Assembly: GCA_019245415.1 (NCBI GenBank)
Contig: JAFARO010000012.1
Coordinates: forward strand, 62,001-126,000
Reading direction: 5' to 3'
Origin: Alphaproteobacteria bacterium
GTDB taxonomy: Bacteria > Pseudomonadota > Alphaproteobacteria > Micropepsales > Micropepsaceae
DNA length: 64,000 bases
A model generated the notes under the pieces. It had not been told where the DNA came from and did no database searches. It saw only the letters and a program-made list of their open reading frames with translations. This document shows positions 1 through 9,629 of this stretch, piece by piece. The position numbers and the translations under genes were made by a program. Each line of letters opens with the position of its first letter. Position 1 is the stretch's first letter.

Positions 1-731
1 TGTCGGAATCGCAGTTGCGCGCCCTCGGCTTCGCCCAGGCGCGGCTGGTGAACGACTTCACCGCGCTGGCGCTCGCGATCCCGCTGTTGAAGGCGCGGGA
101 CATCTCCAAGATCGGTCCCGCCATCGACGGCGAGCGCGGCAAGCCCATCGCCGCCATCGGCCCCGGCACCGGCTTCGGTGCTGCGATCCTGCTGCCGGCA
201 GAGAAGGGTCTTCCCATCGCGGTCGCCACCGAAGGCGGTCACGCCTCGCTGGCGCCGGGCGACGATGTCGAGATCGAAATCCTCAAAGTGCTGCGCGCTG
301 AGTTCGGCCATGTCTCGATGGAGCGCGTGCTGTCGGGTCCGGGCCTGGTCAATTTGCATCGCGCGCTGGCGACGGTGGAAGGCCGCGCGGCCGAGGACGC
401 CGACGCCCCGGAGATCACCGCCGGCGCGCTCGCCGGCCGCGAGCCCCATCTTCGCACCGTCATGCGCTTTGCCGCGATGCTGGGCGCGGCGGCGGGGAAC
501 TTCGCGCTCCTCTATGGCGCGCAGGGCGGCGTCTATGTCGCGGGCGGCATCGCTCCCGCCATCCTCCCCCTGCTCGAACGCAGCGAATTCCGCGCCCGCT
601 TCGAGGACAAAGGCCGCTTCCGCGACTATCTCAGGGCCATCCCGACCGCCGTCGTCCTCCACACCGACATGGCCCTGCTCGGCGCCGCCGCGCTGGCGCG
701 AAGTCTGGTCGCGACGGGAAGGCGGAGGTAG
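1..731 (+). CDS. glk: Glucokinase, 3' part (5' end outside window)
   Basis: This is the C-terminal ~240 residues of a bacterial glucokinase (ATP + glucose to glucose-6-phosphate, cytoplasmic). The reading frame is open to the left edge, so the start and the N-terminal phosphate-binding motif are missing. Visible family hallmarks are VNDFTALALAIP, the glycine-rich GPGTGFGAAIL sequence, TEGGHASLAP, and the ERVLSGPGLVNLH segment, followed by a C-terminal GGVYVAGGIAP nucleotide-site motif. The frame ends with TAG at 731. Nothing suggests a defect in the visible part. It is ordinary chromosomal metabolism flanking the glycan locus. Confidence 0.93.
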   Translation, partial: SESQLRALGFAQARLVNDFTALALAIPLLKARDISKIGPAIDGERGKPIAAIGPGTGFGAAILLPAEKGLPIAVATEGGHASLAPGDDVEIEILKVLRAEFGHVSMERVLSGPGLVNLHRALATVEGRAAEDADAPEITAGALAGREPHLRTVMRFAAMLGAAAGNFALLYGAQGGVYVAGGIAPAILPLLERSEFRARFEDKGRFRDYLRAIPTAVVLHTDMALLGAAALARSLVATGRRR

Positions 732-772
732 CCGGGCGTGGGTTCTCGAATGGATGGCGCGCCGAACGCCTT

Positions 773-1225
773 ATGCGTAGGCTGCAAAAACGTTGGCGGC
801 GATCTGTGGATGGCGCACCTGCGATGAATTGCTTGGCGGCATTTATTAAGCGGTTCAGAGATCGCGGATCCTCTGCACCGTCCTTCATCAGGCTGACGAT
901 TGCGCCGCCAACGATCACCAAACTGGACGCGTATCGGAACGACAACGGCACTGCGATGATTGCCGTTACGGTCGATCCCCGGGTGACAAAACAGCAGCGC
1001 GTCCGCTTGATCCTCAACGGCATGGACGCAAGCGGCGCGAACTACATTTTCGACGCCCCGGATGGCAATGGCATTGTCGCTCCAGCGAACGACTCCCAAA
1101 CCGTGTGTGTCGCCTGCCCGGGCGCGCACGCTGGAAAATATCTCGTCCGCGTTTCAGTCGACGGCGTCGAAAGTGAGCTGACGATGTCGCGGGGCGCCTA
1201 CACCGATCCTTCGGTGCTGCTATAA
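773..1225 (+). CDS. Small protein resembling the C-terminal end of Pvc16/DUF4255-type proteins; possible remnant
   Basis: A 150-residue ORF of uncertain status; an internal ATG at 824 is an alternative start. The basic N-terminal 45 residues look unlike a folded domain. The second half has a beta-sandwich-like pattern ending AGKYLVRVSVDGVESELT and a terminal GAYTDPSVLL. This resembles the C-terminal extension of DUF4255/Pvc16-type proteins, where a statement of bounds and a VDGVES-type strand precede a terminal P-x-V. If so, the large N-terminal DUF4255 domain is missing and this is a relic. It sits alone between glk and a convergent GSCFA gene. The family match is from memory of the pattern only, so confidence is modest. 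Confidence 0.45.
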   Translation: MRRLQKRWRRSVDGAPAMNCLAAFIKRFRDRGSSAPSFIRLTIAPPTITKLDAYRNDNGTAMIAVTVDPRVTKQQRVRLILNGMDASGANYIFDAPDGNGIVAPANDSQTVCVACPGAHAGKYLVRVSVDGVESELTMSRGAYTDPSVLL

Positions 1226-1258
1226 CATGACTGCGGACTGCAGAGCCGGTGCCACTCG

Positions 1259-3118
1259 TTAGCGTTTGGCCACGATGTCCGTCAGCTCGCGAACGTAGTT
1301 CTTGTAGCGTTCGCTGGCGGGATCGAGTTCTGCCGCCCGCTGGGCGTTTTCCAGCGCTTCCGTTTTGCGCCCCATACGTCTGCAAGTACTCGCGAGCTGG
1401 AGATATCCGTATGGGTCCCTAGGCGCCAAAGCAATATAAGCCCGCGCACGCTGCTCCGCGAGGCCCAGGTCCCGGGCCGCCAGATGGGCTTCGATGAGCC
1501 TTCTTAGATATCCCGTGTTCGTCGAATCCAATGCATAGGCGCGCTCGAGAAACGCAAGCGCGCGTTTGCCATGGCCTAGTCGCTGCTGAAGCGTGGCCAT
1601 CCGCGCGAGCAGGGCCGCCTCATTTGGATGCGACCGGATGGCGGCGTGGCAGGTCCGTGCCGCCGAAGTGTCGTCGCCGTTGGACTCCAGCGTCAGGACC
1701 GCGAACGACAGCAGATCGAGATTGCCTGAGAGACGCGTTTCGATGTGCGCGATTATCTTCTTTGTGTCGTCCATTCTGCCGGCCGCAGGCAAGCGGCGGA
1801 GGAGCGACATGATCAGTCCGGGATTTCCCAAGGCGCCGATCGCCGCGGTCCTGACCTCCTCCGCTGCCTTTTCATCGCCCGCAGCCTCGAAGATGCGCGC
1901 GCAGCGCAACAGGTCCCAGCACCCACGTTCTCCCGCATTGGAGGCGATCGCGCGCGCACGCCGGGCAAGATCCACCGCTTGCGCAACATCTCCCATGTGC
2001 AAACGCATCTCGGCCAGCGGAAGAACGAAACGAGCCGCAATTCCGGGCTCATCGAGGTCCAGCCCGGAAAGGACGGCCTTTGCTTCGTCGAATCTGCGGT
2101 GCTCGACCAGATTGGCGAAGCTCAGCCATCGATCGAGCGCCGGCACCTTCAGGAGATTCTCCGATGCGTAGTGCTCGCACATCCGCGCGACGATCCGGCC
2201 CACGAAGGCGCCCTCGACATGGGTGAGATCGTTCGCCCAGACATATGTCTGCTTGGTCAGCATGACGCTTTCATAGGTGGGCAAGTAGTCGACATTGGCG
2301 AATTCCTCCGCAATCTGGCCGGCGACGGCGCGAAGTACGCTCTTTGAATACATATTGGCCACGATCACGTCGTCGCTGGTGAACGTGCGGGCAAGCGGCA
2401 CAGGAGAGGTTGTGATCAGGATGTTACGACTGCCCAGAAGGTCCAGCGCCTTTCGGGTGTAGTCATAGGCGTCCTGAAACGTCAGCCGCTTGAATGCGAA
2501 GCGACCTCCGTCGTTGTACTTGTGGAGCAAGGGGCTGAATTCGACATATTGCCCGGTCTTGCGGTCCAGCCAGCACTCGATCAAGCCCAACGTAATGATG
2601 ATCGTCTCGCTGTCGAAGGCCTGTTCGAAGAGCCGATAGAGCTCGCGGCGCTGTGCCAGCGCTTGCGAACGTTCCTGGCCGAACTGGTTCGTGAGTCGAT
2701 GTTGCAGGTCGACCACTTTGCCGTTGCCGAGCTCCAGCAGGAGCGGCGCGATGTCGTCGTCCGTAACGATGCCATCGCGGTCGCGTATCGATTTTGTCCA
2801 GGCAAGTTCCTGGAAAATGGATGGCGGCGTGTACTTGTTGAGTATCTCGTCTCCTACGTGACGACCGGCACGCACGCTTTCATCGAGGAAACGTCGCGTA
2901 GGCACGTCGAAGCCCAGCGAGGCGAGATGCATTTCGACGTTGCGGGCGAAGCAACTTCCGATCGTGAACACGCGCGAGCCCTTCGCGAGGCGAAAGCTGG
3001 GGTTCATTTCCGGCCAGCATTCCGGCTCAAGGCGATTTTGTGCCGCGCGTTCGGGCCATTTTCCCGCGCGATTGTTCGCGGCCCGCTCCACCGCGTCCTT
3101 GAGTTCACTATCGGCCAT
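1259..3118 (-). CDS. GSCFA-domain protein with C-terminal TPR repeats
   Basis: 619 residues from ATG at 3118 (MADSELKDAV); the frame stays open upstream, but that stretch is low in coding character and would run into the divergent gene. Residues 51-64 hold the name-giving motif FTIGSCFARNVEMH, and the following ~280 residues fit the GSCFA domain, an SGNH-hydrolase-related fold found in glycan loci. Residues ~400-610 are a run of TPR-like helices (for example the LERAYALDSTNTGYLRRLIEAH region). A role as an O-acyl hydrolase or transferase acting on a glycan is inferred from fold and context. It is divergently transcribed from the double glycosyltransferase gene. Confidence 0.82.
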   Translation of the reverse strand: MADSELKDAVERAANNRAGKWPERAAQNRLEPECWPEMNPSFRLAKGSRVFTIGSCFARNVEMHLASLGFDVPTRRFLDESVRAGRHVGDEILNKYTPPSIFQELAWTKSIRDRDGIVTDDDIAPLLLELGNGKVVDLQHRLTNQFGQERSQALAQRRELYRLFEQAFDSETIIITLGLIECWLDRKTGQYVEFSPLLHKYNDGGRFAFKRLTFQDAYDYTRKALDLLGSRNILITTSPVPLARTFTSDDVIVANMYSKSVLRAVAGQIAEEFANVDYLPTYESVMLTKQTYVWANDLTHVEGAFVGRIVARMCEHYASENLLKVPALDRWLSFANLVEHRRFDEAKAVLSGLDLDEPGIAARFVLPLAEMRLHMGDVAQAVDLARRARAIASNAGERGCWDLLRCARIFEAAGDEKAAEEVRTAAIGALGNPGLIMSLLRRLPAAGRMDDTKKIIAHIETRLSGNLDLLSFAVLTLESNGDDTSAARTCHAAIRSHPNEAALLARMATLQQRLGHGKRALAFLERAYALDSTNTGYLRRLIEAHLAARDLGLAEQRARAYIALAPRDPYGYLQLASTCRRMGRKTEALENAQRAAELDPASERYKNYVRELTDIVAKR

Positions 3119-3226
3119 CGATGCTCCCGCGGCGCCACCATAGCAAGACACCGCGGCGGAAGGGAAACCTGTTGAATGCGTTCCAGGCGGGCGATAGTTT
3201 GGAATGTCACGCTCCCTGGGGCCATC

Positions 3227-6200
3227 TTGTCCAGTCCGCCTGTAACCAACGCGCCGGACAACGATCCTATCGCGCGCGCCAATGAGCTCTGGAAGCAGGG
3301 GCGGGTTGACGATGCCGAGAGCGCTTATCGTGACGCCATCAAAAAAAAACCCAAAGCCGCGTGGGCGTTCTATCGCTTGGGCGAGATTTATGAGAACCGC
3401 GGCGACGAGACTTCCGCCGAAGGTTTTTTCGGACAAGCATTGGCGCTCGATCCGGCGCTGGCCGTGGTGCGGGACAAGGCCATATTCTGGAAGCGCTTCA
3501 AATTCGCCGACAGCCTGCTTGAAGCACGCAACCTGGCGGCTTCCGAGCCGATATTCGGGGACCTGCTCGCCATCAATCCGAAATGCGCGCCGGTGTTGGT
3601 CAAGCTCGGCTCAATTGCGGCCGAGTATGGCCACCTGGAGACTGCACTAGGCTATTACGAGCGCGCGATCGAGAGCGATCCGGAGGATCCAGGGGGGTAC
3701 GTCGGAAAGGCAGAGGTGCTTGACGCTCTCGATGAAACCGACGGGGCGATCGTCGTTCTCGAATATGTTCAAGCGCTTCCCAAAGCCCCGTCCGTCGTCA
3801 AAGATCGCCTCGAAAGACTATACAGGAAACAACGTCTTCTTGGTGAGGGCGCGGAGGGAGTGCGCATTCGGCACTGGCCCGCCAATGTGCCCGCGGCTGC
3901 GTTCAAAGAAAAAGGGAATCCGCATGTCGCGGTGATCAGCTGGTCTCTGGCGCATAATCCCGTCGGCCGCGCGATGGTTCTGGCGGACGTCGCCTCTGCA
4001 GCGGGCTTTTCCGCTGAAATCATGGGGCCGATCTTACCATCCTATGGCGAAGATATATGGCCCCCATTGCGCGACGGCGCGCGCGACGTGGATGTGTTTG
4101 GTTTCTTTGCCGCCTCATTTGCGAATTTTGTCGAGGGCGCGATACGGCTGGTGATGCAACGGCCAGCGCAAGTCGCGTGGGTTTCGAAGCCGCAATTCCC
4201 AAGCTTGCTCATCGGCTTCCTCTACAAGCTCATCCATGGCTCGGCGGTGGTGTTGGACATTGACGACGACGAGCTCGCGTTTGCGCGCGCCGATGCCCCG
4301 TTGAGCATGGCCGAGTTTCTTCGGGAGCTCGCGTCCGCAGATTGGCGCGAACCCCACAGCAAGCGTTGGACCCAACTTGCGCACACGCTTATTCCACACG
4401 CGGACGCGATCAGCGTCTGCAACCCCGTGCTGAAGGAAAAGTTTGGCGGAACGATCGTGCGCCACGCCCGGGGCGAGGCGCAATTCGCGCTGGCGCGGGC
4501 GCGGCGCGAGGAATTCCGCCGCGAATTCGGCTTTTCCCATCATGACAAGGTTGTCCTGTTCCTCGGTACGCCGCGACGTCACAAGGGCGTCCTCGATGTC
4601 GCGGCCGCGCTGCGGGCAATTGGGGATCCCCAAGCGGTGTTCTGCATCATCGGAACGGTTCCCGACCGCGAATTGAGAAAGCAGCTCGAGACATTCAGCG
4701 GCGTTCGGATCGCGCTGCATCCCGACCAGCCCTTTTCGCGGCTTGCAGAACTGAATGCGATGGCCGACGTGGTTTGCGTGTTGCAAGATCCACTCGACAG
4801 GATCGCCCAGTCTCAAACCCCCGCAAAGCTGACCGACGCGATCGCCACCGGCACGACGATCCTTGCGACCCCAGTTCCGCCGATCCTGGACATGATGGAC
4901 GGGGGAAGGATCATTTCCGTGTCCGACGGCAATCTCGCCGCAGCGCTTGCCAACGCGTTGTCGACACGCAATTCCGCGGATGCGGACGAACGCCGGGAAT
5001 ACTTTCGCAGGACGCTTTCCACCGACGCCAACGCGCCGGCGGCGCGTGCGGCAATCGACGCCGCGTGCGAGAAGAACGCGCCCCTCGCAGCCGAAGTTCG
5101 TCAAGTGTTCGAGTTGTTCGACAGGTCGATGCCCGGATCTCTTCCGCAGGATTGCCGGGTTGCCACGAAGGGCTTGATGCGAACCGGCCCTCGTGTCGGT
5201 GCACTGAAGAGCCTGCGAAGCGGGATCAATCTGGTGTTTTTCTGGAAGCAGAACGATTCCGGCATCTATGGGCGCCGGTCGGACATGCTGCTTCAGCAAT
5301 TCGCAGCCATGCCCAACATCGACAGGATCTTGCACATCGACGCGCCGATCTCAGTCGATGCGCTGGGAGCGTTGGTCACGGAAGGAGACAAGCACGGACA
5401 AAGCCGGCTCGTCGTGTCCAACACCATCAACCGTTTCCTTGAGATTCGCGACGACGGTCGCGTGAAGCGCCGCAGTTTCGTATATCGCGGAAGGGAAAGC
5501 CGGCTGTTGGGGCGCGAACTGCCCAGCATCGAAGAGTTTCCAAACACGGTCGAAAACTGGCTTGAAGAGCTGGGCATGATGGAAAACGTCTTGGCCTGGG
5601 TGTGTCCAGTTGTCCGAGGCTTTCCCGAGGTACAGAAGCGGCTGGAATTCTCCTTTGTCGTCTCGGACGTCATCGACGATCAGCGGCAATGGCCGATGCG
5701 GCCTGCGTGGCGCTTGCAACTCGAAAAGAATTATCGTGAGACCTTCGCCGCGACGAAAGTGTCCTTCGCCAACTGTGCGCCGGTCGCGGATTGGCTGGTG
5801 CGCGAAGGGCTCGAACCCCTGATCGTCTCGAACGGCATGGACGTGCGCACCGATGCGGACAATTGGGACATGCCCGAGGCGCTCAAAGCGCTCCGCCGGC
5901 CCATCATTGGCTATTGCGGCTCGCTCTCACACCGCATCGATTGGGACATCATCGCGGCGGTTTCCGCGGCACGGCCCGACTGGTCCATCGTGCTGATCGG
6001 CGAGCCGGCGAAAGACGAACGCTACAGCCAGGTGGTGAGGCGGCCGAATGTCCACGCGCTGGGCGTGCTGCCCTACGAGACCGCATTGCGTCATATCGCG
6101 GGTTTTGACGCCGCCATGATTCCGCATCTGCATTCGCCGCTGTCGCAGCACATGAATCCGTTGAAGCTCTATGTCTATCGCGGATTGGGCGTGCCGGTGG

Positions 6201-6421
6201 TCTCAGCGGCGATCGCCAATCTCGACGATCTCAAGAACGACATCCGTATCGCGAATTCGCCGGAAGAGTTCATAAACAAGCTCGACGAGGCGATCGCGGA
6301 GCGCCGGGCGCGCGGCCGCATATATCCGTCGGCTGCCTTGATACGGGTAAACGCCTGGCAGAGCCGCGCGGCGAGCATCTGGGCCCGCCTCGAAGAAGTG
6401 CTTGCGCGTGAGGCGCCATGA
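3227..6421 (+). CDS. TPR protein with two glycosyltransferase (GT-B, GT4-like) modules
   Basis: About 1064 residues. TTG at 3227, preceded by a GGGG purine run, is my preferred start because the residues encoded from the first ATG (3176) look unlike a protein N-terminus; this is uncertain. Residues ~10-170 are TPR repeats (NELWKQGRVDDAESAYRDAI). Two GT-B type C-terminal halves are visible: LFLGTPRRHKGVLDVAAAL near residue 445, and IGYCGSLSHRIDWDIIAAV near 893 followed by VLIGEP. So two glycosyltransferases are fused in one chain, probably adding successive sugars. The stop overlaps the next gene by 4 bp (ATGA), so a three-gene operon with the two methyltransferases follows. Confidence 0.85.
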   Translation: MSSPPVTNAPDNDPIARANELWKQGRVDDAESAYRDAIKKKPKAAWAFYRLGEIYENRGDETSAEGFFGQALALDPALAVVRDKAIFWKRFKFADSLLEARNLAASEPIFGDLLAINPKCAPVLVKLGSIAAEYGHLETALGYYERAIESDPEDPGGYVGKAEVLDALDETDGAIVVLEYVQALPKAPSVVKDRLERLYRKQRLLGEGAEGVRIRHWPANVPAAAFKEKGNPHVAVISWSLAHNPVGRAMVLADVASAAGFSAEIMGPILPSYGEDIWPPLRDGARDVDVFGFFAASFANFVEGAIRLVMQRPAQVAWVSKPQFPSLLIGFLYKLIHGSAVVLDIDDDELAFARADAPLSMAEFLRELASADWREPHSKRWTQLAHTLIPHADAISVCNPVLKEKFGGTIVRHARGEAQFALARARREEFRREFGFSHHDKVVLFLGTPRRHKGVLDVAAALRAIGDPQAVFCIIGTVPDRELRKQLETFSGVRIALHPDQPFSRLAELNAMADVVCVLQDPLDRIAQSQTPAKLTDAIATGTTILATPVPPILDMMDGGRIISVSDGNLAAALANALSTRNSADADERREYFRRTLSTDANAPAARAAIDAACEKNAPLAAEVRQVFELFDRSMPGSLPQDCRVATKGLMRTGPRVGALKSLRSGINLVFFWKQNDSGIYGRRSDMLLQQFAAMPNIDRILHIDAPISVDALGALVTEGDKHGQSRLVVSNTINRFLEIRDDGRVKRRSFVYRGRESRLLGRELPSIEEFPNTVENWLEELGMMENVLAWVCPVVRGFPEVQKRLEFSFVVSDVIDDQRQWPMRPAWRLQLEKNYRETFAATKVSFANCAPVADWLVREGLEPLIVSNGMDVRTDADNWDMPEALKALRRPIIGYCGSLSHRIDWDIIAAVSAARPDWSIVLIGEPAKDERYSQVVRRPNVHALGVLPYETALRHIAGFDAAMIPHLHSPLSQHMNPLKLYVYRGLGVPVVSAAIANLDDLKNDIRIANSPEEFINKLDEAIAERRARGRIYPSAALIRVNAWQSRAASIWARLEEVLAREAP

Positions 6422-7167
6422 GCGACAAAGCCGTCTATCAAGGCCTGTGCAGCATTTGCGGCAAGAAGGGAGAATTCGCTCCGCGCGAAGGCTATGGCAC
6501 CCGTGATTCCTATCTCTGCCCGCATTGCCGCGCGTCGTTGCGCTGGCGCGATCAGGCCGCGCTCATCCTGGACGAGTTCGGCAGAGGCCTTTCGATCTCG
6601 CTTGCGAATCTCGTTGCTTCCGGCCGGCTCGACACCATCGACATTCTCGAGCCCGCGCTGAAAGGTCCCTTCGTCAACGCGTTCAGGAACCTGCCGCGTT
6701 ACGTACGCACCTATTATTGGCCCGAGAAGGCGCTGGGCGAGAAAGATGCCAACGGGGTTCGCAACGAAGACATCACAAGGCTCACCTTTGCCGATGACAG
6801 TTTCGACCTTGTGATCACTAGCGACGTGATCGAGCATGTCTACGACTACAAGGCCGCGTTCGCCGAAATTCTGCGCGTGCTCAAGCCCGGCGGCATTCAT
6901 GTCTTTTCGATTCCCACCGACTGGCCATTGCCGGAAATCAGCGAGGCGCGCGTGCGGGTCGTGGACGGTGTCGAGGAGCACGTCAAGCCCGCGCGGTATC
7001 ACATCAGTGGCGACGGCACGCCCTGTATCGTGTACACCGATTTCGGCGCCGATTTGATCGATGTTATCGATGCGCAGGGACGCTCCCGCAGCCAGGCGGT
7101 GCGCCGTCATTCCGCGCTCGACCCCTGCTACCGGACCGCCACTTTCGTGACGCGGAAGTTACGCTGA
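6418..7167 (+). CDS. Class I SAM-dependent methyltransferase with N-terminal zinc-ribbon-like motif
   Basis: 249 residues, start ATG in a 4-bp overlap with the glycosyltransferase gene. Two CxxC pairs (C11/C14 and C34/C37) form a probable zinc ribbon before the Rossmann-like domain. The methyltransferase signature is LVITSDVIEHVYDYKAAF followed by EILRVLKPGGIHVFSIP, the usual post-II and III region of Methyltransf_11-type enzymes. The glycine-rich SAM loop is weak. The substrate is unknown; a glycan-linked sugar is inferred from the operon. It shares the CxxC-plus-methyltransferase layout with the N-terminal part of the next gene, so the two may be paralogues. Confidence 0.85.
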   Translation: MSDKAVYQGLCSICGKKGEFAPREGYGTRDSYLCPHCRASLRWRDQAALILDEFGRGLSISLANLVASGRLDTIDILEPALKGPFVNAFRNLPRYVRTYYWPEKALGEKDANGVRNEDITRLTFADDSFDLVITSDVIEHVYDYKAAFAEILRVLKPGGIHVFSIPTDWPLPEISEARVRVVDGVEEHVKPARYHISGDGTPCIVYTDFGADLIDVIDAQGRSRSQAVRRHSALDPCYRTATFVTRKLR

Positions 7168-8933
7168 TGACCTTGCGCTGTCCGATCTGCAAGTCGGGCG
7201 AATTTCTCGCTTTCAACGGCCGCGACAATGCCCGCTGCAAAAGCTGTCAGGCGATGGAGCGTACAAGACTGCTTTGGATGATCCTGGAAAAACACAATCT
7301 GTTTCGTCCGGGCTCGCGTGTCCTGCATGTTGCGCCGGAACTGCCGATCGCGAAAAGATTTGCGGAGCTGTTGGACGATCGATATTTGGCCTGCGACGTG
7401 AACGCGGCGCGTTACGCGAGCACGTTCACGATCGTCCGTCCGCTCGACCTTTGCGTGGATCTGGTCAAGCTTCCCAGCCGATGTTTCGACATCATCATCC
7501 ATAGTCATGTGCTTGAACATTTGCCATGCGATCCTGAAGGCGTGATGCGGGAATTCGAGCGCATTCTGAAGCCGGGCGGGCATCACTTTCTTTCGGTCCC
7601 CATCAGCGGGGAAACCACGCGCGAGGATCTGTCGGACGATTTGTCGGGGGCCGAGCGGTCCATGCTGTTCGGCCAGGCGGACCATATGCGGGTTTTCGGC
7701 CGGCGCGATTTGCCGGCCATGCTCGATCGTGTTTGGGGCGCCCGGGAACGGCACAACATAGAGCCGCTCGAGTTGTTCGCACCGGCTGAACTCGAACAAG
7801 CGGCCGTTCCCCGAGACGCGTGGTCCGGCATCAGCAGCCACACGATATTTCACCATATTCGTCCGGAAGTGAGCGCGGTGCGCATTGCCGGAAACGCATC
7901 GACGGAAGGCAAGTCCAAAGCGTCTCGGTCAAGGCCGCGTGGCCGGCCGAAGCTCATCCTGCACATCGGCATGCCCAAGGCTGGAACGACGTCGCTGCAG
8001 CGCTGGTTCGTTGCGAATACAGACGCCGTCCGCAACGCCGGCCTCGAATATTGGCCGGAAGCGGAGAATCATTCCGAGGCGATGTTCATGGCGTTTGCGG
8101 ACCCCAACCGCATCGCCCGCGGAGCCATGTGGTTTCAGCAGGATGCCAATCTGTCGGCGGATCCTGCCAAGCGTGCAAGCTTCGATGGCTTCCTCGATGG
8201 ACTGGGACAGCGCACGGGAATTGTTTCGGCGGAAGTGTTGTGGAGCTTTCCGGCGCGCGACGTGAAGGCGCTCGCCGGTCATCTCGAGACGCGCGGCGTC
8301 GATACCGCCGTGCTTTGCTTCATCCGTCCCCCGGCGGCGTTCCTCGCGACGGCGGCGCAGCAGCGGTTGCGGACGTCGTTGTCGATCGGCGATTTCGGCC
8401 TGGGTTTCCAGGACAAAGTGCTGATCCGCTACCACCGCCTTGCCTCTTGGATCGAGAATTTCGGTCCTGACAATGTGTACGTCCTGCCGCTCGCCGACGA
8501 CATCATCGGCCAAATTCAAGGATTGTTTGCGCAGTGGGGAATTCCATTCGTTGCAGCCGCGTCTGTGCCGGGCAACCTCAACCAGTCCATCAGTTTGCTG
8601 GCCGCCAAGGGATTGATGGCGTTGAACCAAGCTCTGGGTAAGGGCGAAAGTTCGTCTCGGCGCCTGCGAACGATCCTTCAAGACATCAAAGGGCCGGCGT
8701 TCAGGCTCCCCGAAAGCATATTGAAGCGCTCGTCACGGCTTTTCCGCAAGGAAGCGAACTATCTGGTCGAAAACTTCGACATGGAGCGCGACTGGCTCTT
8801 GAGCGATGCCGAAGGCGTCGACGACGCGCTGTTTTTCGATTGGAGCTATGACGAAGTCGCCCGTCTTCTGAAGGCTGTGAACGACGCGCTTTCCAGCGAA
8901 GCCGAACCGGCGTCACCCCGGCGCGAGAAGTAG
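7167..8933 (+). CDS. Methyltransferase fused to a sulfotransferase-like domain
   Basis: 588 residues, start overlapping the previous stop by one base (TGATG). Residues 5-27 contain two CxxC pairs (C5/C8, C24/C27). Residues ~45-230 are a class I methyltransferase (IIIHSHVLEHLPCDPEG, then FERILKPGGHHFLSVPI). After a basic linker near residue 255 comes LILHIGMPKAGTTSLQRWF, a P-loop of PAPS-dependent sulfotransferase type (PKAGTTS), continuing through residue ~560. The chain could therefore methylate and sulfate the same glycan; that is inference. The last 21 bp overlap the convergent methyltransferase gene downstream. Confidence 0.83.
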   Translation: MTLRCPICKSGEFLAFNGRDNARCKSCQAMERTRLLWMILEKHNLFRPGSRVLHVAPELPIAKRFAELLDDRYLACDVNAARYASTFTIVRPLDLCVDLVKLPSRCFDIIIHSHVLEHLPCDPEGVMREFERILKPGGHHFLSVPISGETTREDLSDDLSGAERSMLFGQADHMRVFGRRDLPAMLDRVWGARERHNIEPLELFAPAELEQAAVPRDAWSGISSHTIFHHIRPEVSAVRIAGNASTEGKSKASRSRPRGRPKLILHIGMPKAGTTSLQRWFVANTDAVRNAGLEYWPEAENHSEAMFMAFADPNRIARGAMWFQQDANLSADPAKRASFDGFLDGLGQRTGIVSAEVLWSFPARDVKALAGHLETRGVDTAVLCFIRPPAAFLATAAQQRLRTSLSIGDFGLGFQDKVLIRYHRLASWIENFGPDNVYVLPLADDIIGQIQGLFAQWGIPFVAAASVPGNLNQSISLLAAKGLMALNQALGKGESSSRRLRTILQDIKGPAFRLPESILKRSSRLFRKEANYLVENFDMERDWLLSDAEGVDDALFFDWSYDEVARLLKAVNDALSSEAEPASPRREK

Positions 8934-9617
8934 CCAGGTCTGACGCGAACTGCGCACTTCGTAACCGAATTCGCGCGCAAAGTCCTTGACGTGCTCCTGC
9001 ATCACCAGCTTGCCGGTCTCGTCGGGCCACAGCCAATCGTCGCCGCAGATCACCGCGTTCGGAAACAGGCGCCGCGCGACATCCAGATCTTCGCGCTTCT
9101 TGTCGGCATCGATGTAGATGAGCTTCGGATCTATGCCGCGTTCATGCAGGTAGTTAAGCACTTCCGGCGAACGCCGGCGGACGGGGATGAAGCGGTCCTT
9201 GTAGAGGCGGACATTGTTCATCGCCACGCAGAAATTGCCATGGCGGCGGAGGTTGTGGACGATGGTCGCGATCTGTTCGTCCTTGAGATGGTAGACCGTG
9301 CGCGCGCGCAGCGGATCGACGGCCATGTTCTCGATATAGGCAGCCCAATTGCTGTCCCAGGGATCGGCGCCGATCACCGTCAGTTTCTCGGAAGCGCGCA
9401 GCCATTGCAGCGTCGAACCGCATAGAAAACACCCGATTTCGACCATCAGGTCGATGTCGCGCTCCTTGATCACGTCCAGGATGATTTCGCGACCGCCGCG
9501 GCCGCCGCCGTCAAGCGGGAGATAGAACGGCTCGATCTCGCCATAGCCGAAATCCGGCCACGGATTGTCGCGGCGAAGCGGTTTCAGTCCCAGGCCGATC
9601 TTCGAAACGGGGGGCAT
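8913..9617 (-). CDS. Class I SAM-dependent methyltransferase (Methyltransf_24-like)
   Basis: 234 residues. The core runs from LMVEIGCFLCGSTLQWL (SAM loop, residues ~57-73) and VIGADPW to a PKLIYIDADKKREDLDVARRLF strand-helix unit typical of O-methyltransferase-like families that act on sugars and hydroxylated small molecules. The glycine loop is EIGCFLCGST, slightly atypical with two cysteines. The C-terminus overlaps the converging sulfotransferase fusion. It lies 12 bp downstream of the dioxygenase pair on the same strand, so it is probably the last gene of a pyruvyl transferase, dioxygenase, dioxygenase, methyltransferase operon. Confidence 0.8.
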   Translation of the reverse strand: MPPVSKIGLGLKPLRRDNPWPDFGYGEIEPFYLPLDGGGRGGREIILDVIKERDIDLMVEIGCFLCGSTLQWLRASEKLTVIGADPWDSNWAAYIENMAVDPLRARTVYHLKDEQIATIVHNLRRHGNFCVAMNNVRLYKDRFIPVRRRSPEVLNYLHERGIDPKLIYIDADKKREDLDVARRLFPNAVICGDDWLWPDETGKLVMQEHVKDFAREFGYEVRSSRQTWLLLAPG

Positions 9618-9629
9618 GGGCGGACTATG

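Noticed and set aside
4115..5335. 406-residue minus-strand ORF
   Set aside because: Antisense to the double glycosyltransferase gene; no motif of its own.
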